Under the pieces are notes generated by a model that did no database searches, was not told where the DNA came from, and saw only the letters and a program-made list of their open reading frames with translations. Position numbers and translations under genes: made by a program. A stretch of 64,000 nt of DNA from Flavobacterium defluvii (GTDB lineage Bacteria > Bacteroidota > Bacteroidia > Flavobacteriales > Flavobacteriaceae): NCBI RefSeq assembly GCF_900129555.1, contig NZ_FQWC01000001.1, positions 496,001 through 560,000 on the forward strand, given 5' to 3'. Positions 26,172-34,766 of this stretch are shown here, in pieces (the stretch's first letter is position 1; the number at the start of each line of letters is the position of its first letter).

Positions 26172-26216
26172 ATACCCGCTTTTAGTGATTTTTTAAAAAT
26201 ACCCACTTTTGGTGAT
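26172..26216 (+). repeat. 18-bp direct repeat upstream of ubiE-porT
   Basis: ATACCCGCTTTTAGTGAT (26172-26189) and ATACCCACTTTTGGTGAT (26199-26216): 16 of 18 bases identical, start-to-start distance 27 bp, ending about 80 bp before the -7 box of ubiE. This looks like a pair of regulator binding sites. Confidence 0.55.
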
Positions 26217-26298
26217 ACCTAAACAGTTTTTTTAAATTCCCCGGAAAACATTTAATTTGACATTTTAAAAAACTCAATTACAGTTAAAGTAGATTGTT

Positions 26299-26306
26299 TA
26301 TATTTG
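26299..26306 (+). promoter_or_regulatory. -7 box of ubiE-porT
   Basis: TATATTTG, a full match to TAnnTTTG, 14 nt before the ATG, so the mRNA leader would be only a few bases. No clear -33 TTG at the usual distance. Confidence 0.45.
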
Positions 26307-26320
26307 CGTAAATTATAATA

Positions 26321-27052
26321 ATGTCTGAAAAAATAACTCCATATAAAGACTCTTCTTTAGGTAAGAAAGAGCAGGTTGCCCAAATGTTTGATAACATTTC
26401 TGGGAACTATGACAATTTGAATCGTGTAATTTCATTTGGTATTGATACTAAATGGCGAAAAAAAGTACTTAAAATAGTTTCTGATTCTAAACCAAAAGTT
26501 ATTCTTGATATTGCTACAGGAACTGGTGATTTGGCCATTCTGATGTCTAAGACAAACGCCGAAAAAATTATTGGCCTTGATATTTCTGCAGGAATGCTTG
26601 AAGTTGGGAAAAAGAAAGTTGAGGAAAAAAAACTTTCTCATGTTATTGATTTAGTTTTGGGTGATTCTGAAAATATTCCTTTTGAGGATAACTATTTTGA
26701 TGCTATTACAGTAGGTTTTGGAGTTCGTAATTTTGAAAATTTAGAAAAAGGTTTTGCCGAAATTTTACGAGTTTTAAAACCAAACGGCGTTTTTGTAATT
26801 CTCGAAACTTCTGTTCCTGATAAAACTCCGTACAAACAAGGATATAAATTTTACACTAAAAATATACTTCCGGTTATTGGAAAATTGTTTTCAAAAGACA
26901 ATTCAGCTTATGGATATTTATCTGAATCTGCTGCAGCTTTTCCTTATGGAGAAGCATTGAACAATATTTTGAGAAAAACTGGGTTTATAGATGTTGTAGC
27001 AATGCCGCAAACTTTTGGTGTAGCAACCATTTATTCAGCATCTAAAAAATAG
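26321..27052 (+). CDS. ubiE: Demethylmenaquinone methyltransferase
   Basis: SAM-dependent C-methyltransferase for the last step of menaquinone synthesis (also called menG; flavobacteria use menaquinone, so the ubiquinone role does not apply). It shows [33 protein letters not shown], the SAM-binding motif [14 protein letters not shown] (about residues 61-73), and the family signatures [18 protein letters not shown] and [17 protein letters not shown]. 243 residues, full length. The stop is followed after one base by porT, so the two form an operon, a pairing known from other Bacteroidota. Confidence 0.95.
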   Translation: MSEKITPYKDSSLGKKEQVAQMFDNISGNYDNLNRVISFGIDTKWRKKVLKIVSDSKPKVILDIATGTGDLAILMSKTNAEKIIGLDISAGMLEVGKKKVEEKKLSHVIDLVLGDSENIPFEDNYFDAITVGFGVRNFENLEKGFAEILRVLKPNGVFVILETSVPDKTPYKQGYKFYTKNILPVIGKLFSKDNSAYGYLSESAAAFPYGEALNNILRKTGFIDVVAMPQTFGVATIYSASKK

Positions 27053-27053
27053 T

Positions 27054-27770
27054 ATGAAAAAAATTGTAATTTTAATTTTACTGGTCTTAACGACAAAAGG
27101 ATATTCTCAGTTTGCTAAAAGTATGTTTAGCAAAGATCCTATTATTAACCTGGAAAACTGGCAGAAACAGCGTGTCTATTTTGGTTATTATTTAGGCTTT
27201 AACAGTTTCGATTTTAAATTTGATTACAAAAATCCTGTGCAAAACGATATTCAGGTAAAAAAAACAACCGGATTTAATGTTGGTGTAGTTGCAGATTTAA
27301 GGCTTCAGGAATATATCAACCTGCGTTTTGAGCCAGGTTTGTATTATACAAAACGAGATTTATATTATCCCGGTGTTGGAAATTTAGAGAAAGATTATTT
27401 GAGAGAAGTTAATAGTACTTATATTCATTTTCCTTTATTATTAAAGTTTTCATCCTTAAGAACCGGAAATATTCGTCCATATTTGGTTGGCGGAATGTCT
27501 ACAACTTTAAATTTATCAAGCAACTCAAGCTCTCCAGACGATAACTTCGAAGGAAAATTTAGAGTAAAACAATGGACAGCTGCTTATGAGATTGGTTTTG
27601 GAATTGATTTCTTTACCGAATATTTTATTTTCTCACCTTCTGTTAGGGGAATGTTTGGCATAACAGATGAATTAATTCGCGACAAACCTATAAACGGTCC
27701 AAGTCCATGGACAGACAATATCGACTCGATGAAGTCAAGAGCAATTTTAATAAATTTCACATTTCATTAA
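27054..27770 (+). CDS. porT: Type IX secretion outer-membrane protein PorT
   Basis: Needed for the type IX secretion system (sprT in F. johnsoniae), which exports adhesins and enzymes and drives gliding. 238 residues: signal peptide MKKIVILILLVLTTKGYSQ, then a short beta-barrel with features I associate with PorT (QRVYFGYYLGFNSFDFKFDYK, NLRFEPGLYYTKRDLYYPG, YIHFPLLLKFSSLRTGNIRPYLVGG). It follows ubiE with one base between stop and start. Identification rests on both the sequence pattern and the conserved ubiE neighbour. A general outer-membrane beta-barrel (PF13568) is the fallback call. Confidence 0.85.
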   Translation: MKKIVILILLVLTTKGYSQFAKSMFSKDPIINLENWQKQRVYFGYYLGFNSFDFKFDYKNPVQNDIQVKKTTGFNVGVVADLRLQEYINLRFEPGLYYTKRDLYYPGVGNLEKDYLREVNSTYIHFPLLLKFSSLRTGNIRPYLVGGMSTTLNLSSNSSSPDDNFEGKFRVKQWTAAYEIGFGIDFFTEYFIFSPSVRGMFGITDELIRDKPINGPSPWTDNIDSMKSRAILINFTFH

Positions 27771-27779
27771 AACAAAATC

Positions 27780-28508
27780 TTAACTATTTCGTTTAAATTC
27801 ACTTAGAATAATTGCTGTTGCTGTAGCTACATTTAAACTTTCGGTTTTTTGCAGCTCGCCAAATCTTGGAATTGTGATTCGGCTGGTAACTGTTTTTTCA
27901 ATTTCTGCAGAAATTCCATTGGCTTCATTACCCATAATAATGATTCCGTTTTGAGGCAGATTTGATTGATAAATATTATCACCATCCATAAAGGTTCCAA
28001 AAACAGGAAGTTTTGTCTGGCTTATAAAAGTTTTAAGATCAACATAATTTACGTTTACCCTGGCAATAGACCCCATTGTAGCCTGAACTACTTTTGGGTT
28101 ATAAATATCGACGGTTTCTTTTGAGCAGACAATTTGTTTGATTCCAAACCAGTCGCAAAGACGCATTATTGTTCCTAAATTTCCGGGATCACGAATATCG
28201 TCCAGAGCCAAAATTAAACCTGAATCAATGATTTGATTTTCCTTAGGCATTTTAAAAACTGCCAGACAAGAATTTGGAGTTGTTAAAGCACTTATTTTTT
28301 TCAGTTCCTGGTCATTAATAAGCGTACGTTTTGTAGATTGAACTTCTTTAAAATCATCCTGAGTAGTGTATAAATGTTCTAATTCAAAATTGGATTGCAG
28401 CAATTCCTGAATTACTTTTACACCTTCGGCAAAAAATAATTGATTCGCAAAACGCTGTTTTTTTTGATGCAAGCCTGATATAAGCTTTATTTGGTTTTTA
28501 CTAACCAT
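27780..28508 (-). CDS. TrmH/SpoU family RNA 2'-O-ribose methyltransferase
   Basis: SAM-dependent methyltransferase of the trefoil-knot SPOUT class acting on rRNA or tRNA. The N-terminal substrate-binding part (VSKNQIKLISGLHQKKQRFANQLFFAEG) precedes the three SpoU motifs: LDDIRDPGNLGTIMRLCDWFG (about 103-123), IIMGNEANGIS (about 190) and ITIPRFGELQKTESLNVATATAI (about 210-232). 242 residues. Whether the target is 23S rRNA (RlmB-like) or tRNA cannot be told by eye. Divergent from tamL with 38 bp between the start codons. Confidence 0.9.
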   Translation of the reverse strand: MVSKNQIKLISGLHQKKQRFANQLFFAEGVKVIQELLQSNFELEHLYTTQDDFKEVQSTKRTLINDQELKKISALTTPNSCLAVFKMPKENQIIDSGLILALDDIRDPGNLGTIMRLCDWFGIKQIVCSKETVDIYNPKVVQATMGSIARVNVNYVDLKTFISQTKLPVFGTFMDGDNIYQSNLPQNGIIIMGNEANGISAEIEKTVTSRITIPRFGELQKTESLNVATATAIILSEFKRNS

Positions 28509-28518
28509 AAAATAAATG

Positions 28519-28526
28519 TACTTTTG
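28519..28526 (+). promoter_or_regulatory. -7 box of tamL
   Basis: TACTTTTG, a full TAnnTTTG match, 20 nt before the TTG start codon of tamL and 10 nt upstream of the divergent methyltransferase ATG. Confidence 0.5.
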
Positions 28527-28546
28527 AATTAAATATTAAAAAACAC

Positions 28547-31102
28547 TTGAAAAATAATTCCACAAAAATAACAGCATTTATTCTAATAGCAATACTTATT
28601 TGCGCTTGTAATGCTGTAAAAAGAGTTCCGGATGGAAAAAACCTTCTTGTAAAAAATAATATTCTCGTAAACGGAAAATCTACAAATGATGAAAATGCAT
28701 CTAATCAATTGTACCAAAAACCAAACGGTACATTGTTAGGTTATAAGCTTCGTTTAAATTTATACAATCTTGCCAATTTAAATCCTGACTCGACTTATCA
28801 GGCTAAATTCAAAAACAATCCGGGCTTATATGAGCGTCAGGCTAAATTTTTATCTGCAAAACAAGTAGATAGACTTGGTCAGTCTTTTTTATATAAAGGA
28901 ATACATGAGTTTTTAAAAAATACGGGAGAACCACCTGTAATTATTGATACGGCAAGAACTAAAAAATCTTTACAGCGCTTAAAATTTTATTATTTCAATA
29001 ATGGTTATTTTAATGTCGTAACAGATTATACAATAGACAGTATTGCAAGAAAAAAAGCTCAGGTAAATTACAACATCACAACAGGACCAGCGTATATTCT
29101 TGATACAATTAAAACCAAAATCATGACTCCGGCACTGGATTCGTTATATAAGACAAACAACGAACCTTCATTTTTAAAATCAGGAAATCAATATAAAACC
29201 ACTGATTTTGAAGAAGAAAAAAACCGTATTACAACTTATTACAGAAATCACGGTGCTTACTTTTTTCAGCCAACGTATGTAACTTTTGACATTGATACCA
29301 TTGGCAAGAAAAATAAGGCTGATGTAACTTTAATAATCAACAATAATACTATTCAGGAGAGAGATTCAAGCAGAACTGAACCTTTTAAATTATACACAAT
29401 CAGCGATGTAAATATTTATACTGATTATTCTCCTGCTAATGCAAAAAGCAAAATTAACGACAGCACAACATACAATAATTTCAATTTATACAGTTACAAG
29501 AAATTAAAATATAAACCTCGCGCTATTACTGATGCTATTTTTATTACTAAGGGAAGTGTTTTTTCTGACACAAGAACCACACTTTCTTCTAGATATTTGA
29601 ATAATCTTAAAATTTTCAATTATCCTTCTATACAATATGAAGTTGACAAACGCGATTCGACAGCACAGTCTTTGATCGCAAATGTTTATCTAACGCCGAG
29701 GAAAAAATACAGTTTTGGAGCAACTTTAGATTTAACGCACTCTAATATTCAGGATTTTGGAATTGGAGCCAGTATATCTGAGACTATTCGTAATGTCTTT
29801 AACAGAGCAGAAACCTTAGAAATTTCGGCTCGTGCCAATATTGGTTCGTCAAAAGATATGGCAAACCCAAACAACAATTTTTTCAATGTTTCTGAATATG
29901 GATTGGATTTAAAATTAAATTTTCCAAGAATCCTGATGCCTTTTGGAACCGAAAAAATTATTCCTAAAAGAATGATTCCTTCCACTTCCATAGCTGCAGG
30001 TTTTTCAAAACAGCGAAATATTGGTTTGGATAAAGAAAATTTCACCGGAGGAATCGCTTATAACTGGTCTCCAAAAAGACGTAATACTGTAAAGTTTGAT
30101 TTATTAAATGCACAATACGTTCGAAACTTAAATCCGAATAATTATTTCAATGTGTACAAATCATCTTATAATGAATTGAATGGAATTGCCGAGACATATA
30201 ATAATGATACTTCAAATCTTGATACAGATGGAAATTTAACTATCCCAACAGGAACTACAAATTTTACTAATCAGGTATTAACTCAGCAAACGGACTTAAA
30301 ACCTGGAGATCCGGAATATAAAGATGTAGAAAGTATCGAAGAAAGAAGAGTTCGTTTGACAGAAAATGACTTTATTCTGGCAACCAGCTATACTTTTACA
30401 AAGACCACTAAAACGGATTTGGCAGATAATACTTTTTATCAGTTTAAAACAAAATTAGAATCTGCGGGAACTTTATTGTCTGCGATTTCAAGCATTGGAA
30501 ATTTAACTAAAAATGCAAATGGCAATTATGAGATTTTCAATCTGGAATATGCCGAATATATTAAAGGAGAATTTGATTATATCAAACATTGGGATTTTGG
30601 AAAAGAAAAAGTATTGGCAGTAAGAAGCTTTTTCGGAATCGCTATTCCATTTGGAAATTCGAATTATATCCCATTTTCACGAAGTTATTATTCAGGAGGT
30701 TCAAACGACAACAGAGCATGGCAGCCCTACTCTCTTGGTCCGGGAAGCACAAATGCTTTAAACGATTTTAATGAGGCCAATATGAAAATTGCCCTTAGTG
30801 CCGAATATCGTTTTAAAATCTTTGGTGATGTTAAAGGTGCAATCTTTGCAGATGCCGGAAATATCTGGAATGTACTCGATAATGTTATTGACAACAAAGC
30901 AAAATTTAATAACTTAAACGATTTAGATGAAATTGCTTTGGGTTCTGGATTTGGTTTACGATATGATTTAAGCTTTTTTGTTATTCGTTTAGATTTAGGC
31001 TTTAAGACTTATAATCCGGCACACGAGAAAGGCGACCGATGGTTTAAAGAGTACAATTTTGGACACTCTGTTTTAAATTTTGGTATAAATTATCCGTTCT
31101 AA
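28547..31102 (+). CDS. TamL-like lipoprotein of the BamA/TamA family
   Basis: 851 residues. The N-terminus is a lipoprotein signal (ILIAILICAC, lipidated Cys about residue 21), followed by POTRA-like repeats (LGQSFLYKGIHEFLKNTGEPP; RLKFYYFNNGYFNVVTDYTI; ITTYYRNHGAYFFQPTYVTFDID) and a C-terminal Omp85 barrel (YYSGGSNDNRAWQPYSLGPG, ALGSGFGLRYDLSFFVIRLDLGFK, FGINYPF). A lipid-anchored TamA homologue is the Bacteroidota protein TamL, which works with TamB in outer-membrane assembly. The start codon is TTG: no in-frame ATG lies upstream, and the lipobox would be lost with any later start. Downstream is fbaA with its own promoter. Confidence 0.88.
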   Translation: MKNNSTKITAFILIAILICACNAVKRVPDGKNLLVKNNILVNGKSTNDENASNQLYQKPNGTLLGYKLRLNLYNLANLNPDSTYQAKFKNNPGLYERQAKFLSAKQVDRLGQSFLYKGIHEFLKNTGEPPVIIDTARTKKSLQRLKFYYFNNGYFNVVTDYTIDSIARKKAQVNYNITTGPAYILDTIKTKIMTPALDSLYKTNNEPSFLKSGNQYKTTDFEEEKNRITTYYRNHGAYFFQPTYVTFDIDTIGKKNKADVTLIINNNTIQERDSSRTEPFKLYTISDVNIYTDYSPANAKSKINDSTTYNNFNLYSYKKLKYKPRAITDAIFITKGSVFSDTRTTLSSRYLNNLKIFNYPSIQYEVDKRDSTAQSLIANVYLTPRKKYSFGATLDLTHSNIQDFGIGASISETIRNVFNRAETLEISARANIGSSKDMANPNNNFFNVSEYGLDLKLNFPRILMPFGTEKIIPKRMIPSTSIAAGFSKQRNIGLDKENFTGGIAYNWSPKRRNTVKFDLLNAQYVRNLNPNNYFNVYKSSYNELNGIAETYNNDTSNLDTDGNLTIPTGTTNFTNQVLTQQTDLKPGDPEYKDVESIEERRVRLTENDFILATSYTFTKTTKTDLADNTFYQFKTKLESAGTLLSAISSIGNLTKNANGNYEIFNLEYAEYIKGEFDYIKHWDFGKEKVLAVRSFFGIAIPFGNSNYIPFSRSYYSGGSNDNRAWQPYSLGPGSTNALNDFNEANMKIALSAEYRFKIFGDVKGAIFADAGNIWNVLDNVIDNKAKFNNLNDLDEIALGSGFGLRYDLSFFVIRLDLGFKTYNPAHEKGDRWFKEYNFGHSVLNFGINYPF

Positions 31103-31116
31103 TGCTAATTAATTCT

Positions 31117-31124
31117 TATTTTTG
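31117..31124 (+). promoter_or_regulatory. -7 box of fbaA
   Basis: TATTTTTG, full TAnnTTTG match, 38 nt before the fbaA ATG; no clear -33 box. Confidence 0.45.
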
Positions 31125-31162
31125 CAACCTAAAAACTAAAAACAACTATAAAAAAATTTAAA

Positions 31163-32230
31163 ATGGCACACAACATTAAACCAGGAGTAGCTACAGGAGA
31201 TCAGGTTCAGGAGATTTTTAATTATGCAAAAGAAAAAGGATTTGCTTTACCAGCAGTAAACGTTACTGGATCAAGCACAATCAATGGAGTACTTGAAACT
31301 GCAGCAAAACTAAATGCGCCAGTTATTATTCAATTTTCAAACGGAGGAGCACAATTTAACGCTGGAAAAGGTTTATCTAACGCAGGCGAAAAAGCAGCTA
31401 TCGCTGGTGGTATCGCCGGAGCAAAACATATCCATACTTTGGCAGAAGCTTACGGTGCAACTGTAATCTTACACACTGACCACTGTGCAAAAAAACTTTT
31501 ACCTTGGATTGACGGTTTACTTGATGCTTCTGAAAAACATTTCGCAGAAACAGGAAAACCATTATTCAGTTCTCACATGATCGATTTATCTGAGGAGCCA
31601 ATCGAAGAGAACATCGAAATCTGCAAAGAATATTTAGCCAGAATGAGCAAAATGGGAATGACATTAGAAATCGAACTTGGTATTACAGGTGGTGAAGAAG
31701 ATGGTGTTGACAACTCAGACGTAGATAGCTCAAAATTATATACTCAACCAGAAGAAGTAGCTTACGCTTACGAAGAATTATCTAAAGTAAGCCCTAAATT
31801 TACAATTGCTGCTGCTTTCGGAAACGTTCATGGTGTTTACAAACCAGGAAACGTAAAATTAACTCCAAAAATCTTAAAAAATTCTCAGGATTTTGTACAA
31901 AACAAATTCAATACTGGCCACAACCCAGTTGATTTCGTTTTCCACGGAGGTTCAGGTTCTACACTTGAAGAAATCAGAGAAGCTATCGGTTACGGAGTTA
32001 TCAAAATGAACATCGATACAGATTTACAATTTGCATACACTGAAGGAATCCGTGATTATATGGTAAACAACATTGAGTACTTAAAAACTCAAATTGGTAA
32101 CCCAGAAGGTCCAGATGCTCCAAACAAAAAATACTACGATCCAAGAAAATGGGTTCGTGAAAGCGAAGTAACATTCAACGCGAGACTTGAACAAGCTTTT
32201 GCTGACTTAAACAATGTGAATACACTATAA
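31163..32230 (+). CDS. fbaA: Class II fructose-bisphosphate aldolase
   Basis: Zinc-dependent aldolase of glycolysis and gluconeogenesis that splits fructose-1,6-bisphosphate into DHAP and glyceraldehyde-3-phosphate. Zinc ligands and signatures are present: VILHTDHCAKKLLPWIDG (about residues 107-124), LEIELGITGGEEDGV, AAAFGNVHGVYKPGNVKL and FVFHGGSGSTLEEI. 355 residues places it in the E. coli FbaA-like class IIA. It is followed by accD with an 85-bp hairpin-forming spacer. Confidence 0.96.
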   Translation: MAHNIKPGVATGDQVQEIFNYAKEKGFALPAVNVTGSSTINGVLETAAKLNAPVIIQFSNGGAQFNAGKGLSNAGEKAAIAGGIAGAKHIHTLAEAYGATVILHTDHCAKKLLPWIDGLLDASEKHFAETGKPLFSSHMIDLSEEPIEENIEICKEYLARMSKMGMTLEIELGITGGEEDGVDNSDVDSSKLYTQPEEVAYAYEELSKVSPKFTIAAAFGNVHGVYKPGNVKLTPKILKNSQDFVQNKFNTGHNPVDFVFHGGSGSTLEEIREAIGYGVIKMNIDTDLQFAYTEGIRDYMVNNIEYLKTQIGNPEGPDAPNKKYYDPRKWVRESEVTFNARLEQAFADLNNVNTL

Positions 32231-32231
32231 T

Positions 32232-32305
32232 TTTAGATCTCTGATTTTAGATTTTAGATTTCTTTCTGGAATCTAAAATCTAAAGTCTAAAATCTTAAAT
32301 CTTAA
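32232..32305 (+). repeat. Long AT-rich hairpin of ATCTAAA repeats between fbaA and accD
   Basis: GATTTTAGATTTTAGATT (32243-32260) pairs over all 18 positions (one G-U in RNA) with AATCTAAAATCTAAAGTC (32270-32287) around a 9-nt loop; further AAATCTTA units follow to 32303. No T-run is directly attached. Same words as the etfB-etfA spacer. Confidence 0.7.
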
Positions 32306-32315
32306 ATTTTAAAAA

Positions 32316-33173
32316 ATGGCTTGGTTTAAAAGACAAGAAAAAGGGATTACGACCGCTACAGAAGATAAGATGGACGTTCCGAAAGGATTGTGGTACAAAT
32401 CTCCTACTGGAAAAATTATTGATGCTGACGAATTAGCTAGAAATTTATTCGTAAGCCCTGAAGATGATTTTCACGTTCGAATTGGAAGCGCAACCTATTT
32501 TGAAATTTTATTCGACAACAACGAATTTGTTGAGTTAGATAAAAACATGACATCAAAAGATCCTCTGCACTTTGTGGATACAAAAAAATATGCAGACCGA
32601 TTGAAAGATGTAATGGAAAAAACTCATCTTAAAGACGCTGTACGTACGGGAGTAGGAAAATCTAAAGGAAGAGAACTTGTAATCTGCTGTATGGATTTTG
32701 CATTCATCGGCGGATCTATGGGAGCTGTTGTAGGTGAGAAAATTGCAAGAGGTATTGATCACGCTATTAAAAACAAACTTCCGTTTGTAATGATTTCTAA
32801 ATCTGGTGGAGCTCGTATGATGGAAGCTGCTTATTCGCTTATGCAATTAGCAAAAACATCTGTAAAACTAGCTCAATTAGCTGAAGCTAAATTACCATAC
32901 ATTTCTCTTTGTACAGATCCAACAACGGGTGGAACAACTGCATCTTACGCAATGTTAGGAGATATCAACATCTCTGAGCCGGGCGCTTTGATTGGTTTTG
33001 CTGGTCCGCGTGTTGTACGTGATACAACAGGAAAAGATTTACCAGAAGGTTTCCAAACTGCTGAGTTCTTATTAGAGCACGGTTTCTTAGACTTTATCAC
33101 GCCTAGAAAAGAATTGAAAGATAAGATCAACTTATACATCGATTTGATTCAGAATAATGATATTAGAAAATAG
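32316..33173 (+). CDS. accD: Acetyl-CoA carboxylase carboxyltransferase beta subunit
   Basis: Beta chain of the carboxyltransferase that makes malonyl-CoA for fatty-acid synthesis. The crotonase-fold core is intact ([80 protein letters not shown]). The N-terminal zinc ribbon is degenerate: in the frame WYKSPTG and NLFVSPEDD the four expected Cys are replaced by S29, G32, S47 and D50. I believe this is shared by other flavobacterial AccD proteins, so it is probably lineage-wide. 285 residues. Its partner accA is not in the window. Confidence 0.93.
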   Translation: MAWFKRQEKGITTATEDKMDVPKGLWYKSPTGKIIDADELARNLFVSPEDDFHVRIGSATYFEILFDNNEFVELDKNMTSKDPLHFVDTKKYADRLKDVMEKTHLKDAVRTGVGKSKGRELVICCMDFAFIGGSMGAVVGEKIARGIDHAIKNKLPFVMISKSGGARMMEAAYSLMQLAKTSVKLAQLAEAKLPYISLCTDPTTGGTTASYAMLGDINISEPGALIGFAGPRVVRDTTGKDLPEGFQTAEFLLEHGFLDFITPRKELKDKINLYIDLIQNNDIRK

Positions 33174-33196
33174 TTTTTAAACTGTTTTAAAAACAT

Positions 33197-33231
33197 AAAA
33201 TCCCAGAAAGTAATTTTTCTGGGATTTTTTT
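33197..33231 (+). terminator. Terminator of accD
   Basis: Stem AAAATCCCAGAAA (33197-33209) / TTTCTGGGATTTT (33216-33228) followed by T. Confidence 0.88.
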
Positions 33232-33282
33232 ATTGTCAAAATATATGTTCCTACAGAATTTCATTTTCCAGAACTTTAGCAT

Positions 33283-33353
33283 CTCAGAGCCTTAGAGCCT
33301 TCAAAAAAAACCTTTGAGCCTTTGCTTCTTCGAACCTTTGAACCTTCAAAAAA
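33283..33353 (-). repeat. CCTTTGA-type short repeats behind the permease gene
   Basis: GAGCCTTA/GAGCCTTC, CCTTTGAGCCTTTG and GAACCTTTGAACCTTC words with a period of about 8 bp plus two identical TTCAAAAAAA ends, between the accD terminator and the permease stop codon. No gene or hairpin terminator is seen in it. Confidence 0.5.
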
Positions 33354-33354
33354 A

Positions 33355-34602
33355 TTACATTCCTGTTCGAATTGCCTCAACCGGATCTAAATTTGCGGCT
33401 GAAATTGCAGGCAGAATTCCAGAAATCAATCCTATAAGAGCCGCTAAAGTTGTTCCTAAAAGAATATTTCCAAGACTTAAAACAAATTCAAAGTCAAGCA
33501 CTTTTGTTAAAATGACAGCAATTCCCCAAACCATTAATAAACCAATAATTCCACCAATTACAGAAAGAATAATGGCTTCAAATAAAAACTGAAATAAAAT
33601 AAATTTGTTTTTAGCTCCCAATGATTTTTGAATACCAATTAAATTCGTTCTTTCTTTAACCGAAACAAACATAATATTAGCAATTCCAAAACCTCCGACT
33701 AAAAGAGAAAATCCGCTGATAATCCACCCTACAACATTCATCTGACCTAAAATTCCATCAATAAAATCGGTAAAACCAGAAAGCACGTTAATGAAGAAAT
33801 TATCCATTTCTCCAGCTTTCATTCCGCGAATTGCCCTAAGTTTTTGAGCAACTTCTGCTTTATAAGCATCCATATCGACACCTTTAGTGGGTTTTAAAAC
33901 AATAACCGGCGTCATGGCATCACTGTCGCCATACATTCGACGTAAAAAATTTGCAGGCAGATAAACCGATGTATCATTGCTGTCTCCAAAAAATCCAGCC
34001 CCTTGTTTTGTCATTACTCCAATTACAGTAAAACGCTGTCCGTATAAGCGAATATTTTTGCCAATTGGATCAAGACTCCCAAAAAGACCCTGAGCAATTT
34101 CATATCCCAATACAATAACCGCAGTTCCGGAATTTGATTCAGATTCATTGTAAAACCTTCCTTTGTCAAAACTTAAGCCGTCGATATCGACCATTTCAAA
34201 AGATGAAGGAATAATATTTACATCGGCAACAGTTCGCGAATCATACTTTAAAGTTTCTCTATTTACAAAAAGCTGATACCCTACCTGATCTGTATTGTTC
34301 ATAGAATTTTTTAAACCTACATATTCGTCATATTTTACATTTGGAAACTGTTCTCTTTTCCATTGTGGAATTTCAGATGGACCAAAGTTGAATTTCATTA
34401 AATAAATCGTATTTTTATCTAAGCTGCTCAGATCCTTAGAGATTTTTTTATCTAAAGAATCAACCGCAGCCAGAACAGCAATTATTGAAAAAATGCCAAT
34501 TGTAACACCAAGAAGCGACAATAAAGTACGAAGTTTATTGTTTCGCAAAGCATTTAAGGCAAAGCTGAGACTTTCTTTTAATAATCTTAAATAAAGAAGC
34601 AT
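33355..34602 (-). CDS. ABC transporter permease, MacB/FtsX type
   Basis: Integral membrane subunit of a MacB-type ABC exporter, which uses ATP from a separate ATPase to act on periplasmic substrates. It has an N-terminal membrane helix (LLSLLGVTIGIFSIIAVLAAVDSL, about 25-48), a large periplasmic MacB_PCD domain (50-280) with GYEIAQGLFGSLDPIGKNIRLYGQRFTVIGVM, and three C-terminal helices of the FtsX domain (GFSLLVGGFGIANIMFVSVKERTNLIGIQKSLGAKN). 415 residues, full length. The ATPase and adaptor are not adjacent. Substrate unknown. Confidence 0.92.
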   Translation of the reverse strand: MLLYLRLLKESLSFALNALRNNKLRTLLSLLGVTIGIFSIIAVLAAVDSLDKKISKDLSSLDKNTIYLMKFNFGPSEIPQWKREQFPNVKYDEYVGLKNSMNNTDQVGYQLFVNRETLKYDSRTVADVNIIPSSFEMVDIDGLSFDKGRFYNESESNSGTAVIVLGYEIAQGLFGSLDPIGKNIRLYGQRFTVIGVMTKQGAGFFGDSNDTSVYLPANFLRRMYGDSDAMTPVIVLKPTKGVDMDAYKAEVAQKLRAIRGMKAGEMDNFFINVLSGFTDFIDGILGQMNVVGWIISGFSLLVGGFGIANIMFVSVKERTNLIGIQKSLGAKNKFILFQFLFEAIILSVIGGIIGLLMVWGIAVILTKVLDFEFVLSLGNILLGTTLAALIGLISGILPAISAANLDPVEAIRTGM

Positions 34603-34734
34603 ATGAGAGTTTTTTCAATAAAGTAAAATTCAATAATTTAAAAACAAAAACCTAATAAAAGTTAACTTACTCATCAGTAGATTTTTTTAAGAGAATGTTA
34701 CATTAAAATCTTTTAAAATAATATAGAAAAAAAC

Positions 34735-34742
34735 TACTTTTG
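34735..34742 (+). promoter_or_regulatory. -7 box of purH
   Basis: TACTTTTG, full TAnnTTTG match, 24 nt before the ATG at 34767. It overlaps the TTG codon of an N-terminal extension, which argues against that start. Confidence 0.5.
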
Positions 34743-34766
34743 CAGTCTGAAAATCATAACTACACA

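Larger units (their letters stand above)
25788..26320. other. 533-bp spacer upstream of ubiE
   Basis: No convincing gene. A 64-codon Lys-rich frame at 25899-26093 has no domain and no visible support. The region holds TAACATTTAATGTTA (about 25876-25890), the 18-bp direct repeat at 26172-26216 and the ubiE promoter box at 26299. The rest shows nothing I can name. Confidence 0.5.

Noticed and set aside
33314..33592. 92-codon plus-strand frame across the end of the permease gene
   Set aside because: Runs antisense through the FtsX domain and through the CCTTTGA repeats; no own features.
34740..34766. N-terminal extension of purH from TTG
   Set aside because: It overlaps the -7 box TACTTTTG, so the codon would not be on the mRNA; ATG 34767 fits the family start.
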